A stretch of DNA of 64,000 bases from Rhodothermus marinus (GTDB taxonomy: Bacteria; Bacteroidota; Rhodothermia; Rhodothermales; Rhodothermaceae): the NCBI RefSeq assembly GCF_009936275.1, contig NZ_AP019797.1:3269890-3333889 (forward strand), given 5' to 3'. Shown piece after piece: positions 1-8,455 of this stretch (position 1 is its first letter; each line of letters begins with the position of its first letter). Under the pieces are notes generated by a model. It was not told where the DNA came from. It worked only from the letters and a program-made list of their open reading frames with translations, and did not search any database. Position numbers and translations under genes: made by a program.

Positions 1-447
1 GGCGATCATCAGCGCCACCACGATGGCCGGCACTTCGAGCATGGCCACCAGCGCCGGCATGAACCCTTCGGCCGGATTGCCCTGAAGCTGCCCGAAGGCC
101 TGTGCCGCGATAAACGTCACGGCCGAGACCGAGCCGTAGTGCGCCGCGATGGCCGCCGCGTTGATCCGGTCCATGCGGCCGATCTTGCGCAGCACCACGT
201 ACGACGTGATCGGCGTCAGCATGCCCAGCGCCAGCGTCACCAGCGCCGGCCAGATCACCACGGCCCAGGGCGTGTGGCTCAGCTCGGCCCCGCCCTTGAG
301 CCCGATAGCCAGCAGCAGGTAGATCGAAAGCGCCTGGTAAAGCGGCTCGGGAAACGAAAGATCGCTGCGAATCAGCTGGGCAATGATACCAAGGGCAAAG
401 GCCAGAACGATGGGCGAGAGCAGGTTCGTCAGCAGGATCTCCAGCAT
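1..447 (-). CDS. SbtA-family sodium-dependent bicarbonate transporter (3' part cut by window edge)
   Basis: Translating the minus strand from the ATG at 447 gives an unbroken hydrophobic frame of 149 residues that runs off the left edge. It begins MLEILLTNLLSPIVLAFALG and contains LLLAIGLKGGAEL, then AIAAHYGSVSAVTF and PALVAMLEVPAIVVAL. This is the pattern of the N-terminal half of the SbtA (DUF897) family, inner-membrane proteins known in cyanobacteria as Na+-dependent HCO3- symporters. I recognise the family from these motifs; substrate in this organism is inference. It lies just downstream of nhaA on the same strand with a 61-base gap, so the two may be co-transcribed and share sodium as coupling ion. 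The C-terminal half is not visible. Confidence 0.8.
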   Translation of the reverse strand, partial: MLEILLTNLLSPIVLAFALGIIAQLIRSDLSFPEPLYQALSIYLLLAIGLKGGAELSHTPWAVVIWPALVTLALGMLTPITSYVVLRKIGRMDRINAAAIAAHYGSVSAVTFIAAQAFGQLQGNPAEGFMPALVAMLEVPAIVVALMIA

Positions 448-508
448 AGAACGGTTCCGGCTGGTTCACAGTAGCCGGCCGCCCAACGGCCCACGCTTTC
501 TTCATGTT

Positions 509-1858
509 TCACTCCGAAAGGGCTTCGGCCTGTTGAATTTTTCGTGCCCTTGCCAGAAACACCCAGCCGAGCAGCCCGGCCAGCAGCGAAGCGCCCAGAA
601 TGCCCAGCTTGGCCTGATCCAGCAGCAGCGGGGTAGGAAAAGCCAGCCCGGCGATGAACAGCGCCATCGTGAACCCGATGCCGCACAGACATCCCACACC
701 CAGCAGCTGGCCCCAGGTCACGCCGGCCGGTAGTTCGGCCAGTCGCAGGCGCACCGCCAGCCAGGATGCCAGCAGCACGCCGATCGGCTTGCCAAGCAGC
801 AGCCCCAGCACCACCCCGAGCGTGACCGGGTGCGTCAGGCTGAGCCCGCTGTCGCCCCCGAGCACCACGCCCGCATTGGCCAGCGCAAACAGCGGCATGA
901 TGCCGTAGGCGACCAGGCCATGCAGTCCGTGCTCCAGGCGCGTCAGCGGCGCCTCGACCCGCTCGCAGGCCTGCTCCAGCGAATAGACCGCGTCGCGCTG
1001 GTCCGCGCTGAGCAACCGACCCGTGCCCGGATTTTTACGGAATACGTCCAGTAGCCCCTGCACCTCGCGCAGAAACGCCGCGCCGTCGATCTCCCGGCGG
1101 GCGGGAATCGTCAGGGCCAGCAGCACGCCGGCCACCGTGGCGTGCACGCCCGACTTGAACACGGCCAGCCAGAGCAGCACCCCCAGCAGACCGTACACCC
1201 AGAGCTGGCGCACGCCCAGCAGGTTGCACGCCCAGAGCAACCCCCAGACGACGGCGGCCGCCAGCAGCGCACCTACCGACAGATCGGCCGTGTAGAACAG
1301 CGCGATCACCAGCACGGCCCCCAGATCGTCCACAATGGCCAGCGCCGCCAGGAACACGCGCAACCCCACGGGCAATCCGCGCCCCAGCAGGGCGAGCACG
1401 CCCAGCGCAAAGGCGATGTCGGTGGCCATCGGAATTCCCCATCCGCGCTCGCCCGCGCCGCCCGCATTGAGCGTCAGGTACAGCAGCGCCGGCACGATCA
1501 TGCCCCCGATCGCCCCGGCTATCGCCAGTCCGGCCTTGCGCGGCGACGACAGCTCGCCCACCAGCAGCTCCCGCTTGATCTCCAGGCCCACCAGCAGGAA
1601 AAACAGCACCATCAACCCGTCGTTGATCCAGTGGAGCAGCGACTTGGAAAGCGCCGCTCCTTCGGGGCCGATGGTCCACTTCATCTCCCAGAGTGCCCGG
1701 TACGTCTCGCCCCAGGGCGAATTGGCCCAGACCAGCGCGATCACGGCACTGAGCAACAAAAGAGTGCCGCTGGCCGCCTCGGTGTGAAAGAACTCCTGAA
1801 AGGGACGAAACAGGCGATCCGTAATACGAGAACCACGCTCCTGCATATTATCCGGCAT
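509..1858 (-). CDS. nhaA: Na+/H+ antiporter NhaA
   Basis: A 449-residue inner-membrane protein with about twelve hydrophobic segments, close to the usual family length plus a short N-terminal extension. It shows the NhaA signatures: [15 protein letters not shown] near residue 145 (Asp147 corresponds to E. coli Asp133) and [16 protein letters not shown] with the ion-binding aspartate pair at 177-178. NhaA exchanges internal Na+ for external H+ and supports salt and pH homeostasis. It starts 22 bases downstream of the stop of the larger antiporter gene, and the SbtA-like gene follows. The cluster therefore looks like a sodium-handling operon. Assignment is secure; the exact start could be the second Met (residue 5). 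Confidence 0.96.
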   Translation of the reverse strand: MPDNMQERGSRITDRLFRPFQEFFHTEAASGTLLLLSAVIALVWANSPWGETYRALWEMKWTIGPEGAALSKSLLHWINDGLMVLFFLLVGLEIKRELLVGELSSPRKAGLAIAGAIGGMIVPALLYLTLNAGGAGERGWGIPMATDIAFALGVLALLGRGLPVGLRVFLAALAIVDDLGAVLVIALFYTADLSVGALLAAAVVWGLLWACNLLGVRQLWVYGLLGVLLWLAVFKSGVHATVAGVLLALTIPARREIDGAAFLREVQGLLDVFRKNPGTGRLLSADQRDAVYSLEQACERVEAPLTRLEHGLHGLVAYGIMPLFALANAGVVLGGDSGLSLTHPVTLGVVLGLLLGKPIGVLLASWLAVRLRLAELPAGVTWGQLLGVGCLCGIGFTMALFIAGLAFPTPLLLDQAKLGILGASLLAGLLGWVFLARARKIQQAEALSE

Positions 1859-1880
1859 TTGTGTTCTGGAATTCAGTCGT

Positions 1881-4184
1881 TCACGCTTCCGGTAAGGCTT
1901 CGTCCGGCTCCGAACCGGCCGGCATAGGCAGGCGACGCCGCTCGCTTTCGAGCAGGAGCCGACGCAGCGCCTCGGCGTCGGGTGCCATCAGCCAGGCCTG
2001 CTCGAAGTCCTCACGCTGCAGAATCTGCGCGATGGCCGAAAGCGCCTGCAGGTGGAAGGTGCGTTCGTCTTCGGAGCGGGCCAGCACAAACACGGCGTAG
2101 ACGCGCTCCGGTTGATCGGGAAAGCGCAGTCCTTCGCGACAGCGGGCCACCACCAGCTCAAAGCGACCGCGGCCTTCGACAATCACATGCGGAATGGCCA
2201 CGCCCGGAAACACCACGGTGCTGCTGAGCGCCTCCCGCTCCAGAAAGCGCCGCTGGAGCACCTCGGCCTCCAGGCCCAGACGGGCCGCCAGCGGCTCGGC
2301 CGCCACCCGGAAGAACTCTTCCAGCGAGAGCTGGCGGCTCAGATCCAGCACCGGCGCCTGCGCCACCAGGTGATCGAACCGATCACGCGGCATCGCCGGC
2401 ACGTCCATCGCCTGCAGCACGATCACCTCGTCGCCGGGCTCCAGCGTCAGCCCGCTGTGCACAGGCAGGTATCGATCGCCGCGTAGCAATGCCAGCGGCA
2501 GGGCCGGACGCGGTCCCTGCAACGCCTGGAAGAAGCGGCCGGCCGACATGGGCTGCTCGACCGGCACCTTGCTGCGCACGATGCGCTCCTGCTCGATCCG
2601 GTAGTCCCAGGCCACCAGCGAAACGGGCCCGGCAAACAGCGTCGTGGCATGCAGGTGCGCCAGCAGGCTCTGGTGCTCGGCCTCGTCGCCGCCGCTGAAG
2701 AGCACGTGAATCTCGGGCACGTAGAAGACCGTGCGGGCCAGCTGCGCGGCCAGCGCGTTCACCTCGGCGTTGGCCGTCATGGCGATGAACGTGCGCACGT
2801 GCGCGGCCTGCGCCTCGCCGAGCACCTGTTCGTCCAGCGCATCGCCGCAGATGACCTGCAGCCCGTCGCTTTCGGCCAGGGCGCAGAGCTGCGGGTTGCG
2901 GTCCACCACCCACACCGGTTGCGAGCGGGCCAGCACCCGGCCCAGAGCCCGCGCCGTCGCCCCGGCGCCGATGATCAGCACGCCGCGCCGCTCGTGGTCC
3001 GAACGCACCAGCTCATTTCGCCGCTTGAGCCAGTCCACGCCCAGCTTGAGCAGCACCGGCACGGTGGCCGTCGTGAAGATGGCCATGAAGACCAGAATGG
3101 AAAAAATCGTGGCGTCGATGATGCCCATCGACAGGCCGATCTGGGCGATGATGATCTCGACGGCGCCGCGACCGTTCATGCCCGCCCCGATGACGACCCC
3201 TTCGCGCCAGCCGTATCCGGTGGGCAGGTAGAACAGCGCGGTACCGACGATCTTGGCCACTGTGGCCGCGGCAATCACCCCGGCCAGCAGGATCGGGTGT
3301 TGCTGGAAAACGTCGAAGGTCACCTCGAAGCCGGCCGTCACGAAGAAGATCGGCGCCAGAAAGCCCAGCGACACGTCGCGCACCAGGTCCATCAGGTCTT
3401 TCGAGAGCGTACGGCCCAGCGTGCGCTCGCGCAGGAACAGCCCGGCCAGAAAGGCGCCCAGAATGCCGTGGAGCCCGGCCAGCTCGGCCCCTTCCGCAAA
3501 CAGCAGCGCCAGCACGACGATCAGCAGAAAGCTGACGGTCCGCCCCGGCGCGTAGCGTTGCAGCCAGACGCCAAAACGCGGGATCAGCTTAAGCCCCACC
3601 AGCGCCGCCACCGCGAAGAAAGCCAGCGCTTTCAAGCCCACCAGCGCCAGGTCCATCACCGACACGCTTCCGAACTGGGCCACGCCGATGATCCCGGCAA
3701 AGATCAACAGCGACAGCGTATCGGCGATCAGCGCCCCGGCCATCATCACGTGCGCAATGCGCGTGTCGAGCAGTTGCAGATCGACCAGAATGCGCGACTT
3801 GGTGGCCAGCGACGTCACCCCGGCCGCCACGCCCACGAACATCGCCGCGTAGGCGCTCCCCGTCACGTAATAGATGATCAGGTAACAGGCCACAAACGGC
3901 GTGATGAACCCGCCCAGCGCCGCCAGCACGCCGCCTTTGGACGCGCGCCCCAGCTCCCGGGGATCGATCTCCATCCCGATGTAGAGCATCATGAGCAGCA
4001 CGCCCAGCTCTCCCACCACGGCCAGCGCCTCGCTTCCGTGCAGGACGCCCAGCAGCGGCGGCCCCAGCAGCATGCCGGCCAGCAGCTCCCCCAGCACCGA
4101 CGGATACCCCAGCCGCGTGGCCAGCAATCCCCCCAGCCAGGCGGCTACCAGCACAAGGAGCAGGTTCAGCAGCGAGAGTTCCAT
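1881..4184 (-). CDS. CPA2-family cation:proton antiporter with TrkA-N and PTS EIIA-type domains
   Basis: A 767-residue, three-part protein. Residues about 1-390 form a KefB/CPA2 membrane domain with many transmembrane segments ([18 protein letters not shown] near the start, [14 protein letters not shown] mid-domain). From about 399, [19 protein letters not shown] opens a Rossmann nucleotide-binding TrkA-N/KTN domain. From about 610 to 755 lies a PTS EIIA type-2 domain in which [11 protein letters not shown] places the potentially phosphorylatable histidine at about residue 666. K+ or Na+ efflux in exchange for protons is the family role; ion choice cannot be read from sequence. The EIIA domain suggests control by a phosphotransferase signal. 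The gene heads the minus-strand run that continues into nhaA and follows the two-component genes after a 264-base gap. Confidence 0.9.
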   Translation of the reverse strand: MELSLLNLLLVLVAAWLGGLLATRLGYPSVLGELLAGMLLGPPLLGVLHGSEALAVVGELGVLLMMLYIGMEIDPRELGRASKGGVLAALGGFITPFVACYLIIYYVTGSAYAAMFVGVAAGVTSLATKSRILVDLQLLDTRIAHVMMAGALIADTLSLLIFAGIIGVAQFGSVSVMDLALVGLKALAFFAVAALVGLKLIPRFGVWLQRYAPGRTVSFLLIVVLALLFAEGAELAGLHGILGAFLAGLFLRERTLGRTLSKDLMDLVRDVSLGFLAPIFFVTAGFEVTFDVFQQHPILLAGVIAAATVAKIVGTALFYLPTGYGWREGVVIGAGMNGRGAVEIIIAQIGLSMGIIDATIFSILVFMAIFTTATVPVLLKLGVDWLKRRNELVRSDHERRGVLIIGAGATARALGRVLARSQPVWVVDRNPQLCALAESDGLQVICGDALDEQVLGEAQAAHVRTFIAMTANAEVNALAAQLARTVFYVPEIHVLFSGGDEAEHQSLLAHLHATTLFAGPVSLVAWDYRIEQERIVRSKVPVEQPMSAGRFFQALQGPRPALPLALLRGDRYLPVHSGLTLEPGDEVIVLQAMDVPAMPRDRFDHLVAQAPVLDLSRQLSLEEFFRVAAEPLAARLGLEAEVLQRRFLEREALSSTVVFPGVAIPHVIVEGRGRFELVVARCREGLRFPDQPERVYAVFVLARSEDERTFHLQALSAIAQILQREDFEQAWLMAPDAEALRRLLLESERRRLPMPAGSEPDEALPEA

Positions 4185-4322
4185 AGACCCGTTCGTTGGT
4201 TGGAAGACGATATTCGTGTTGCTTCAGGGGAAAGTACGGCGGGCTAAAAAGCCGACATCACCGGCCGACGTGCACACGCGACGGTCATTCTTGCGGCTTG
4301 CAGCGGCCAAGCCACCGCCGGA

Positions 4323-4351
4323 CGAGGCATCGCCGCAGCGACAACGCCTCG
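4323..4351. other. Inverted repeat between kinase and antiporter genes
   Basis: CGAGGC at 4323-4328 pairs with GCCTCG at 4346-4351, and TCGC/GCGA (4330-4333, 4338-4341) pair inside. There is no T-run on either side, so it is not a standard terminator. It sits in the 264-base gap downstream of the histidine kinase stop and upstream of the antiporter. It may be a leader or mRNA-processing hairpin; I see nothing else recognisable in the gap. Confidence 0.3.
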
Positions 4352-4448
4352 CCTCGCACCGAACGATATGGAAGAAGCAGGTACTTCAACGCGAGACCGG
4401 CATTCCTTTCAGACGATACGAACCTCGCCTGGAAAAGGCAAGTCGTCT

Positions 4449-5495
4449 TCAGCGGGCAACCGGCAGGCGGAAGGCGAACGTGGAGCCTTTGCCCGGGGTG
4501 CTTTCGATCTCCAGACGCGTCTGATGGGCGTTCAGAATGTGCTTGACGATGGCCAGGCCGAGCCCGGTGCCGCCCTGCTCCCGCGAGCGCGAGCGGTCCA
4601 CGCGGTAGAAACGCTCGGTCAGCCGGGGAATATGCTGCGGCGCAATGCCGATGCCGTTGTCCACCACGGCCACGCGCACGCTCCCGTCCTGCTCCTGCAG
4701 GCGCACCTCCACGAAGCCGCCGGAGTTGTTGTACTTGATCGCGTTGTCCACCAGGTTGATCAGCACCTGGCGCAGCCGCTCCCGGTCGCCCAGCACGCGG
4801 GGCAGGTGCTCCGGCGCGCAGCACCGCAGCGACACCTGGCGCGTGGCCGCCAGCGGCTCCATCGACTCGAGCACCTCGCGCACCAGCGCCGGGAGTTCGA
4901 ACGGCACCGGCTGCAGTTGCAGTTCGCCAGTCTCCAGCCGCGAGATCTCCGTCAGATCCCGCACCAGATTGGCCAGCCGGTCGGCGTTGCGCAGGATCTT
5001 TTCCAGAAAGGCGCGGCGCGTGGCCTCGTCGCCCGGATCGGCTTCGAGCAGCGTTTCGGTGAAGCCCCGGATCGAAAAGATGGGTGTCTTCAGCTCGTGC
5101 GAGACGTTCCCGAGAAACTCACGCCGGTAGTTTTCCATGCGTTTGAGTTCCTCGATTTCCTTTTCGAGCGTGCGCCCTGTGCGATAGACCTGCCAGATGA
5201 GGCTGTTCAGCTCGTCGCCCTGCGGCACATGCGCCAGTTCCAGGTTCTCGAACGAGCGACGGCGAATCTGACGGAGCAGCTCACGGGCCAGTGCCAGCCG
5301 GGGCATGATCAGGTAGGCCGCCGCGACGAACACGCTGGCGCCGAAGATCAGCAGCAGCAGTCCCAGCCGCAGCCAGGGTTGCTCCACGCGCAACCCCACA
5401 AAGAGCGCAGGCAGCAGGGCCAGCAGTACGCTGTAGGCGGCCAGCTTCCAGGCCAGCCGCCCCGGACGAAGGCGACGGAGCTGTCGTGCGGGCAT
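4449..5495 (-). CDS. Sensor histidine kinase, PhoR-like
   Basis: A 348-residue membrane kinase. Two transmembrane segments lie at about 15-35 and 43-63 with almost no periplasmic loop, followed by a HAMP-like linker. The HisKA box VSHELKTPI carries the phospho-accepting His133. The ATPase domain shows LVDNAIKYN (N box), VVDNGIGI (G1), the F box ERFYRVD and GGTGLGLAIVK (G2), so the protein looks catalytically intact. The gene starts 6 bases after the response-regulator stop, so the two form an operon and a cognate pair. The minimal sensory region suggests detection of a membrane or intracellular cue rather than a periplasmic ligand. The signal is unknown. Confidence 0.93.
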   Translation of the reverse strand: MPARQLRRLRPGRLAWKLAAYSVLLALLPALFVGLRVEQPWLRLGLLLLIFGASVFVAAAYLIMPRLALARELLRQIRRRSFENLELAHVPQGDELNSLIWQVYRTGRTLEKEIEELKRMENYRREFLGNVSHELKTPIFSIRGFTETLLEADPGDEATRRAFLEKILRNADRLANLVRDLTEISRLETGELQLQPVPFELPALVREVLESMEPLAATRQVSLRCCAPEHLPRVLGDRERLRQVLINLVDNAIKYNNSGGFVEVRLQEQDGSVRVAVVDNGIGIAPQHIPRLTERFYRVDRSRSREQGGTGLGLAIVKHILNAHQTRLEIESTPGKGSTFAFRLPVAR

Positions 5496-5501
5496 TACGC
5501 G

Positions 5502-6236
5502 CTACTCACGAAACTTGTAGCCCACGCCCTTGACCGTTTCAATATAGTGGCTCCCGAGCTTTTCACGGATCTTGCGGATGTGCACGTCCACGGTCCGGTC
5601 CACCACGTACACGTCCCGTCCCCACACCTCGTCGAGCAGCTCCTGCCGCGTGAAAACCTTGCCGGGATGGGCCGCCAGAAAGTAGAGCAGCTCGAATTCT
5701 TTGCGGGGCAGGCGCACCGTTTCGCGCCCTTCCGGCCCGTCGCGATAGACCAGGTAACGGTCGCGATCGATCTCCAGATCGTGGATGCGCAGCAGATCGG
5801 GCGGCGTCTCGTAGCGCCGGGCACCCCGCAACAGCGCCCGGGTCTGGCTCAGCAGCACCGGGACCGACACCGGCTTGCCCACGTACATGTCGGCGCCGAT
5901 TTCCAGCCCCTGAATCTGATCTTCCTCCTCGGTCCGCGCCGTGAGCATCAGAATGGGCGTGGTACGCAGCCGGGCGTCGCGCCGAATGCGGCGGCACACC
6001 TCGATCCCGTCCATGTTCGGCATCATGATGTCCAGGATGATCACGTCCGGCTGCCACCGGGCGGCCTTCTCCAGCGCCTCGACGCCGTCACGGGCCAGTT
6101 CCACCTCGAAGCCTTCCCGTTTGAAGTTGTAGGCCAGCAGCGCCAGAATATCATCTTCGTCATCGACGATGAGCACGCGCGGCGGCCGTTCGTCAAAGGC
6201 GGAGAGCGACATGGCTCGCGTGGCCGTTTCCATCAT
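5502..6236 (-). CDS. Response regulator, OmpR/PhoB family
   Basis: A two-domain DNA-binding regulator. The receiver domain has the acidic pair in VLIVDDEDD, the phospho-acceptor Asp in VIILDIMMPNMDG (residue 69 from the start used here), and the conserved Lys in MYVGKPVS. A C-terminal winged helix follows, with DEVWGRDVYVVDRTVDVHI, RKIREKLG and YIETVKGVGYKF, typical of OmpR/PhoB proteins. The frame extends to 6275, but a GGAG lies just before the paired ATG codons at 6236 and 6233, so I place the start there. Its kinase partner is encoded 6 bases downstream. Targets are unknown; the antiporter gene 1.3 kb downstream on the same strand is one candidate. Confidence 0.93.
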   Translation of the reverse strand: MMETATRAMSLSAFDERPPRVLIVDDEDDILALLAYNFKREGFEVELARDGVEALEKAARWQPDVIILDIMMPNMDGIEVCRRIRRDARLRTTPILMLTARTEEEDQIQGLEIGADMYVGKPVSVPVLLSQTRALLRGARRYETPPDLLRIHDLEIDRDRYLVYRDGPEGRETVRLPRKEFELLYFLAAHPGKVFTRQELLDEVWGRDVYVVDRTVDVHIRKIREKLGSHYIETVKGVGYKFRE

Positions 6237-6296
6237 CAACTCCGGTACGTTTACACGGTTTTTTAACGCAAACAAAATACAGGGGAAACGGCCGTT

Positions 6297-7037
6297 TTAT
6301 GTTATCGAAGCGTTATGTGCTGGATTTTCAACGACGGGCAGGCGATCGGTCAGGTCATCCAGCGGCGGATCGAACGTTTCCTGAAACAGCTCGAAGCAGA
6401 CGCCCTCGGCCACCGATTCCAGCGGCCGGTGCTTTTCGATGACGCGCCGGTAGGTCCGGTAGCAGGCCAGCGCCGCCTCGGCCCGCTCGAGATCTTCGGC
6501 GGTGAACGAAACGCAGGCGTCGATGCGCTCCCGGGGGGAAGTGTGCAGGTGGGCCGGTTTCTTTTCGAGCCCTTCGGGTAAGGTGAAAAAAGCCAGCCGC
6601 CGCGGCACACCGAGCCGCTCCCGCAGTGCACAGCCGACGCGCTTGACGACGGCGTGCGTGACCAGATGGTCCGGGTGTCCGCTGATGCCGTGCACCGGGT
6701 AGGTCACCACCACGTCAGGCCGATGGCGCTCGATGACACGGGCCACAACGTCTTCCAGCACGCGGGGGTCCAGTTCGGCCAGCTCACCGTCCGGGAAGTC
6801 CAGCACCTCCAGGCTGGACAGCCCAAGCACTTCGGCCACGCACTGCATTTCCTCGAAGCGGACCCGGCCCATTTCGGGCTTGCTGTAGCCGTGATGGTGC
6901 CGCTGGCGGGTGGCCTCTCCGCGCGTGAGCGTCAGCAGGTGCACGGCATGGCCTTCGCGTCGCTGGCGGGCGATGGCCGGCGCCGGCCCGAAGCTCTCGT
7001 CATCCGGATGGGGAAAGATGTACAGCAGCGTGGCCAC
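6297..7037 (-). CDS. PIG-L family N-acyl-glucosamine deacetylase-like protein
   Basis: A 246-residue protein of the PIG-L/LmbE zinc deacetylase family. The metal and catalytic motif appears as PHPDDES at residues 9-15, and HGISGHPDHL around residue 118 supplies the further histidines. Family members remove acetyl groups from GlcNAc-linked substrates, for example in bacillithiol (BshB), mycothiol or GPI synthesis. A bacillithiol role is plausible in this lineage, but no other bsh gene is in the window, so it is only inference. The gene starts 59 bases after the Bfd-like gene on the same strand and could be the last gene of the B12-riboswitch transcript. Confidence 0.85.
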   Translation of the reverse strand: MATLLYIFPHPDDESFGPAPAIARQRREGHAVHLLTLTRGEATRQRHHHGYSKPEMGRVRFEEMQCVAEVLGLSSLEVLDFPDGELAELDPRVLEDVVARVIERHRPDVVVTYPVHGISGHPDHLVTHAVVKRVGCALRERLGVPRRLAFFTLPEGLEKKPAHLHTSPRERIDACVSFTAEDLERAEAALACYRTYRRVIEKHRPLESVAEGVCFELFQETFDPPLDDLTDRLPVVENPAHNASIT

Positions 7038-7096
7038 CGAAGCAAACGGGTCTTCTGGCCGCCCAACGCCGTTACGCCAGAATTTGTTGCAACAGA

Positions 7097-7306
7097 TTAT
7101 GAGTCCGACGCTTCCTGAATGATTTCATGAAAGACGGTCTGGCCGGTCTGGAGCATGCGACGCACGTAGGGCAGACAGAGCCGGCAGCGGAGGCCGAAGC
7201 GCACGTGGCGCTGTAGGTCCTCGACGCTGCCGGCTCCGGTCTGCGCGGCCACGGCTTTCAGTTCCGCGAACGTCCGCTGGAAGCAGAGGCAGCGGTCGAT
7301 CCGCAT
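7097..7306 (-). CDS. Small Bfd-like [2Fe-2S] protein
   Basis: A 69-residue protein with four cysteines in the arrangement CLC (6 and 8) and CRLC (41 and 44), the CxC...CxxC spacing of bacterioferritin-associated ferredoxin (Bfd) and BFD-like [2Fe-2S] domains. Length also fits Bfd. Its start overlaps the stop of the BtuG-like gene by one base (TGATG), which points to translational coupling and membership of the riboswitch-controlled operon. Electron delivery is the expected role; the partner is unknown. Redox work on imported corrinoid is an attractive but unproven idea. Confidence 0.8.
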   Translation of the reverse strand: MRIDRCLCFQRTFAELKAVAAQTGAGSVEDLQRHVRFGLRCRLCLPYVRRMLQTGQTVFHEIIQEASDS

Positions 7307-8427
7307 CAGCGCGTCTCCTGCACCAGTTCGATGTGGGACGGCGCCGGGCCGACGGTGAAGCGGCCCACCTGCCGGCCGTTGCGGTCCAGAATGACCACGG
7401 CACCGGCGGCCGTGTAGTCGGGCGCGCCGTTCGGTCCGGCGGCCAGCCGGGCCACGTAGAGGCGCCGCTGCGCCGCATCGTAGGCGACGGCCGACAGCGC
7501 GGACAGATCGGCCGCTTCGGGCACGGACAGCGTGGCCGCCAGCGCATTGGCGTCGGTGTCGATGCGGAAGACCTCATTGCTGATGCTGCTGATGACGTAC
7601 AGCTCTTCGGCCGCCGGCGCATAGTAAGCCACCTGGGTGAAGTTAGCCGAGCCGAGCTGCACGTCGAACGTCAGCCGGGCCGTCACCGCCCCGGTACCCG
7701 GATTCATGAACACCACCTGGCCATTCGTCTGCTCGATGATCGCGCTGTAATCCTCGTTGTAGACCGTCTTGCCCTGGCAGACGACCACCAGCTCCTCCTC
7801 TTCGTCGATGAAAAGTGCCTTCGGGCCGTCGCAGCCGGGTTCGAGCGTACCGACCACCTGATCCGTCGCGGCGTCGATCACCGAGATCGTCCGCCCGGCC
7901 CCCAGCGAGCCGTAGTTGGCCACGTACACGCGCCCCTCATGGGCGACCACGCCCTCGGGATAGGGCCCCACCTCGATCGAATCGACCATGATGGTCAGCG
8001 CGGCCGGATCGACGGCAAACACGAGTCCGTTGCCGCCGAAGATCATGTTCGTCACGTAAGCTTTGTTGTCGGCGGCAAAGGCCAGATAGCGCGGGTTGGG
8101 CAGGCCATCGATGCGCCCGACGAGCTGTTGCGTGGCAACATCGACCACGGCGACGTGCCCGACGCTGAACGTGTTCAGCACCACATAGGCCCGTCCTTCA
8201 TGCAGCGTCAGGCTCTGCACGAAGGCGTTCAGCGCCAGCGTCGCGGTCTGTCCGTTTGCCGGATTGTAGAAGGTCAGCGAGCCGTTCTGGTCGCTGAAGT
8301 TTCCGCCGTTGCCCACCAGCACGCCGGTGGTTACGAGCTGTTCTCCATCGTCTTCGCTGCCCAGCAGGTCACAGCCGCTCAGCACGAGCAGCGGCAGTGC
8401 AATCAGCAATAGCAGGCGTCGCATCAT
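7306..8427 (-). CDS. btuG: YncE-like beta-propeller lipoprotein, probable BtuG-type cobalamin-binding surface protein
   Basis: A 373-residue lipoprotein. The signal sequence ends in a lipobox (LLVLSGC, lipidated Cys19). The rest is a repeated beta-propeller pattern, with units such as VAVVDVATQQLVGRIDGLPNP, YLAFAADNKAYVTN and VYVANYGSLGAGRTISVIDA, resembling YncE/BtuG. In Bacteroides, BtuG is a surface beta-propeller lipoprotein that binds B12 tightly and caps the TonB-dependent transporter BtuB. Here the gene begins 28 bases after a TonB-dependent receptor gene that is controlled by a cobalamin riboswitch, so context strongly supports the same role. Ligand binding itself is inferred. The Bfd-like gene follows with a one-base overlap. 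Confidence 0.82.
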   Translation of the reverse strand: MMRRLLLLIALPLLVLSGCDLLGSEDDGEQLVTTGVLVGNGGNFSDQNGSLTFYNPANGQTATLALNAFVQSLTLHEGRAYVVLNTFSVGHVAVVDVATQQLVGRIDGLPNPRYLAFAADNKAYVTNMIFGGNGLVFAVDPAALTIMVDSIEVGPYPEGVVAHEGRVYVANYGSLGAGRTISVIDAATDQVVGTLEPGCDGPKALFIDEEEELVVVCQGKTVYNEDYSAIIEQTNGQVVFMNPGTGAVTARLTFDVQLGSANFTQVAYYAPAAEELYVISSISNEVFRIDTDANALAATLSVPEAADLSALSAVAYDAAQRRLYVARLAAGPNGAPDYTAAGAVVILDRNGRQVGRFTVGPAPSHIELVQETR

Positions 8428-8455
8428 CTGTCGCTCCTTTCGTTTTGTTTGCGGT

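Noticed and set aside
2649-4247. 532-codon open frame on the plus strand opposite the CPA2 antiporter gene
   Set aside because: It is the antisense of a clearly recognised gene. The translation is rich in Gln, His and Arg and has no family features, as expected for a high-GC shadow frame.
4368-6266. 632-codon plus-strand frame across the two-component genes
   Set aside because: It is antisense to an intact kinase and response regulator and shows no protein-like pattern.
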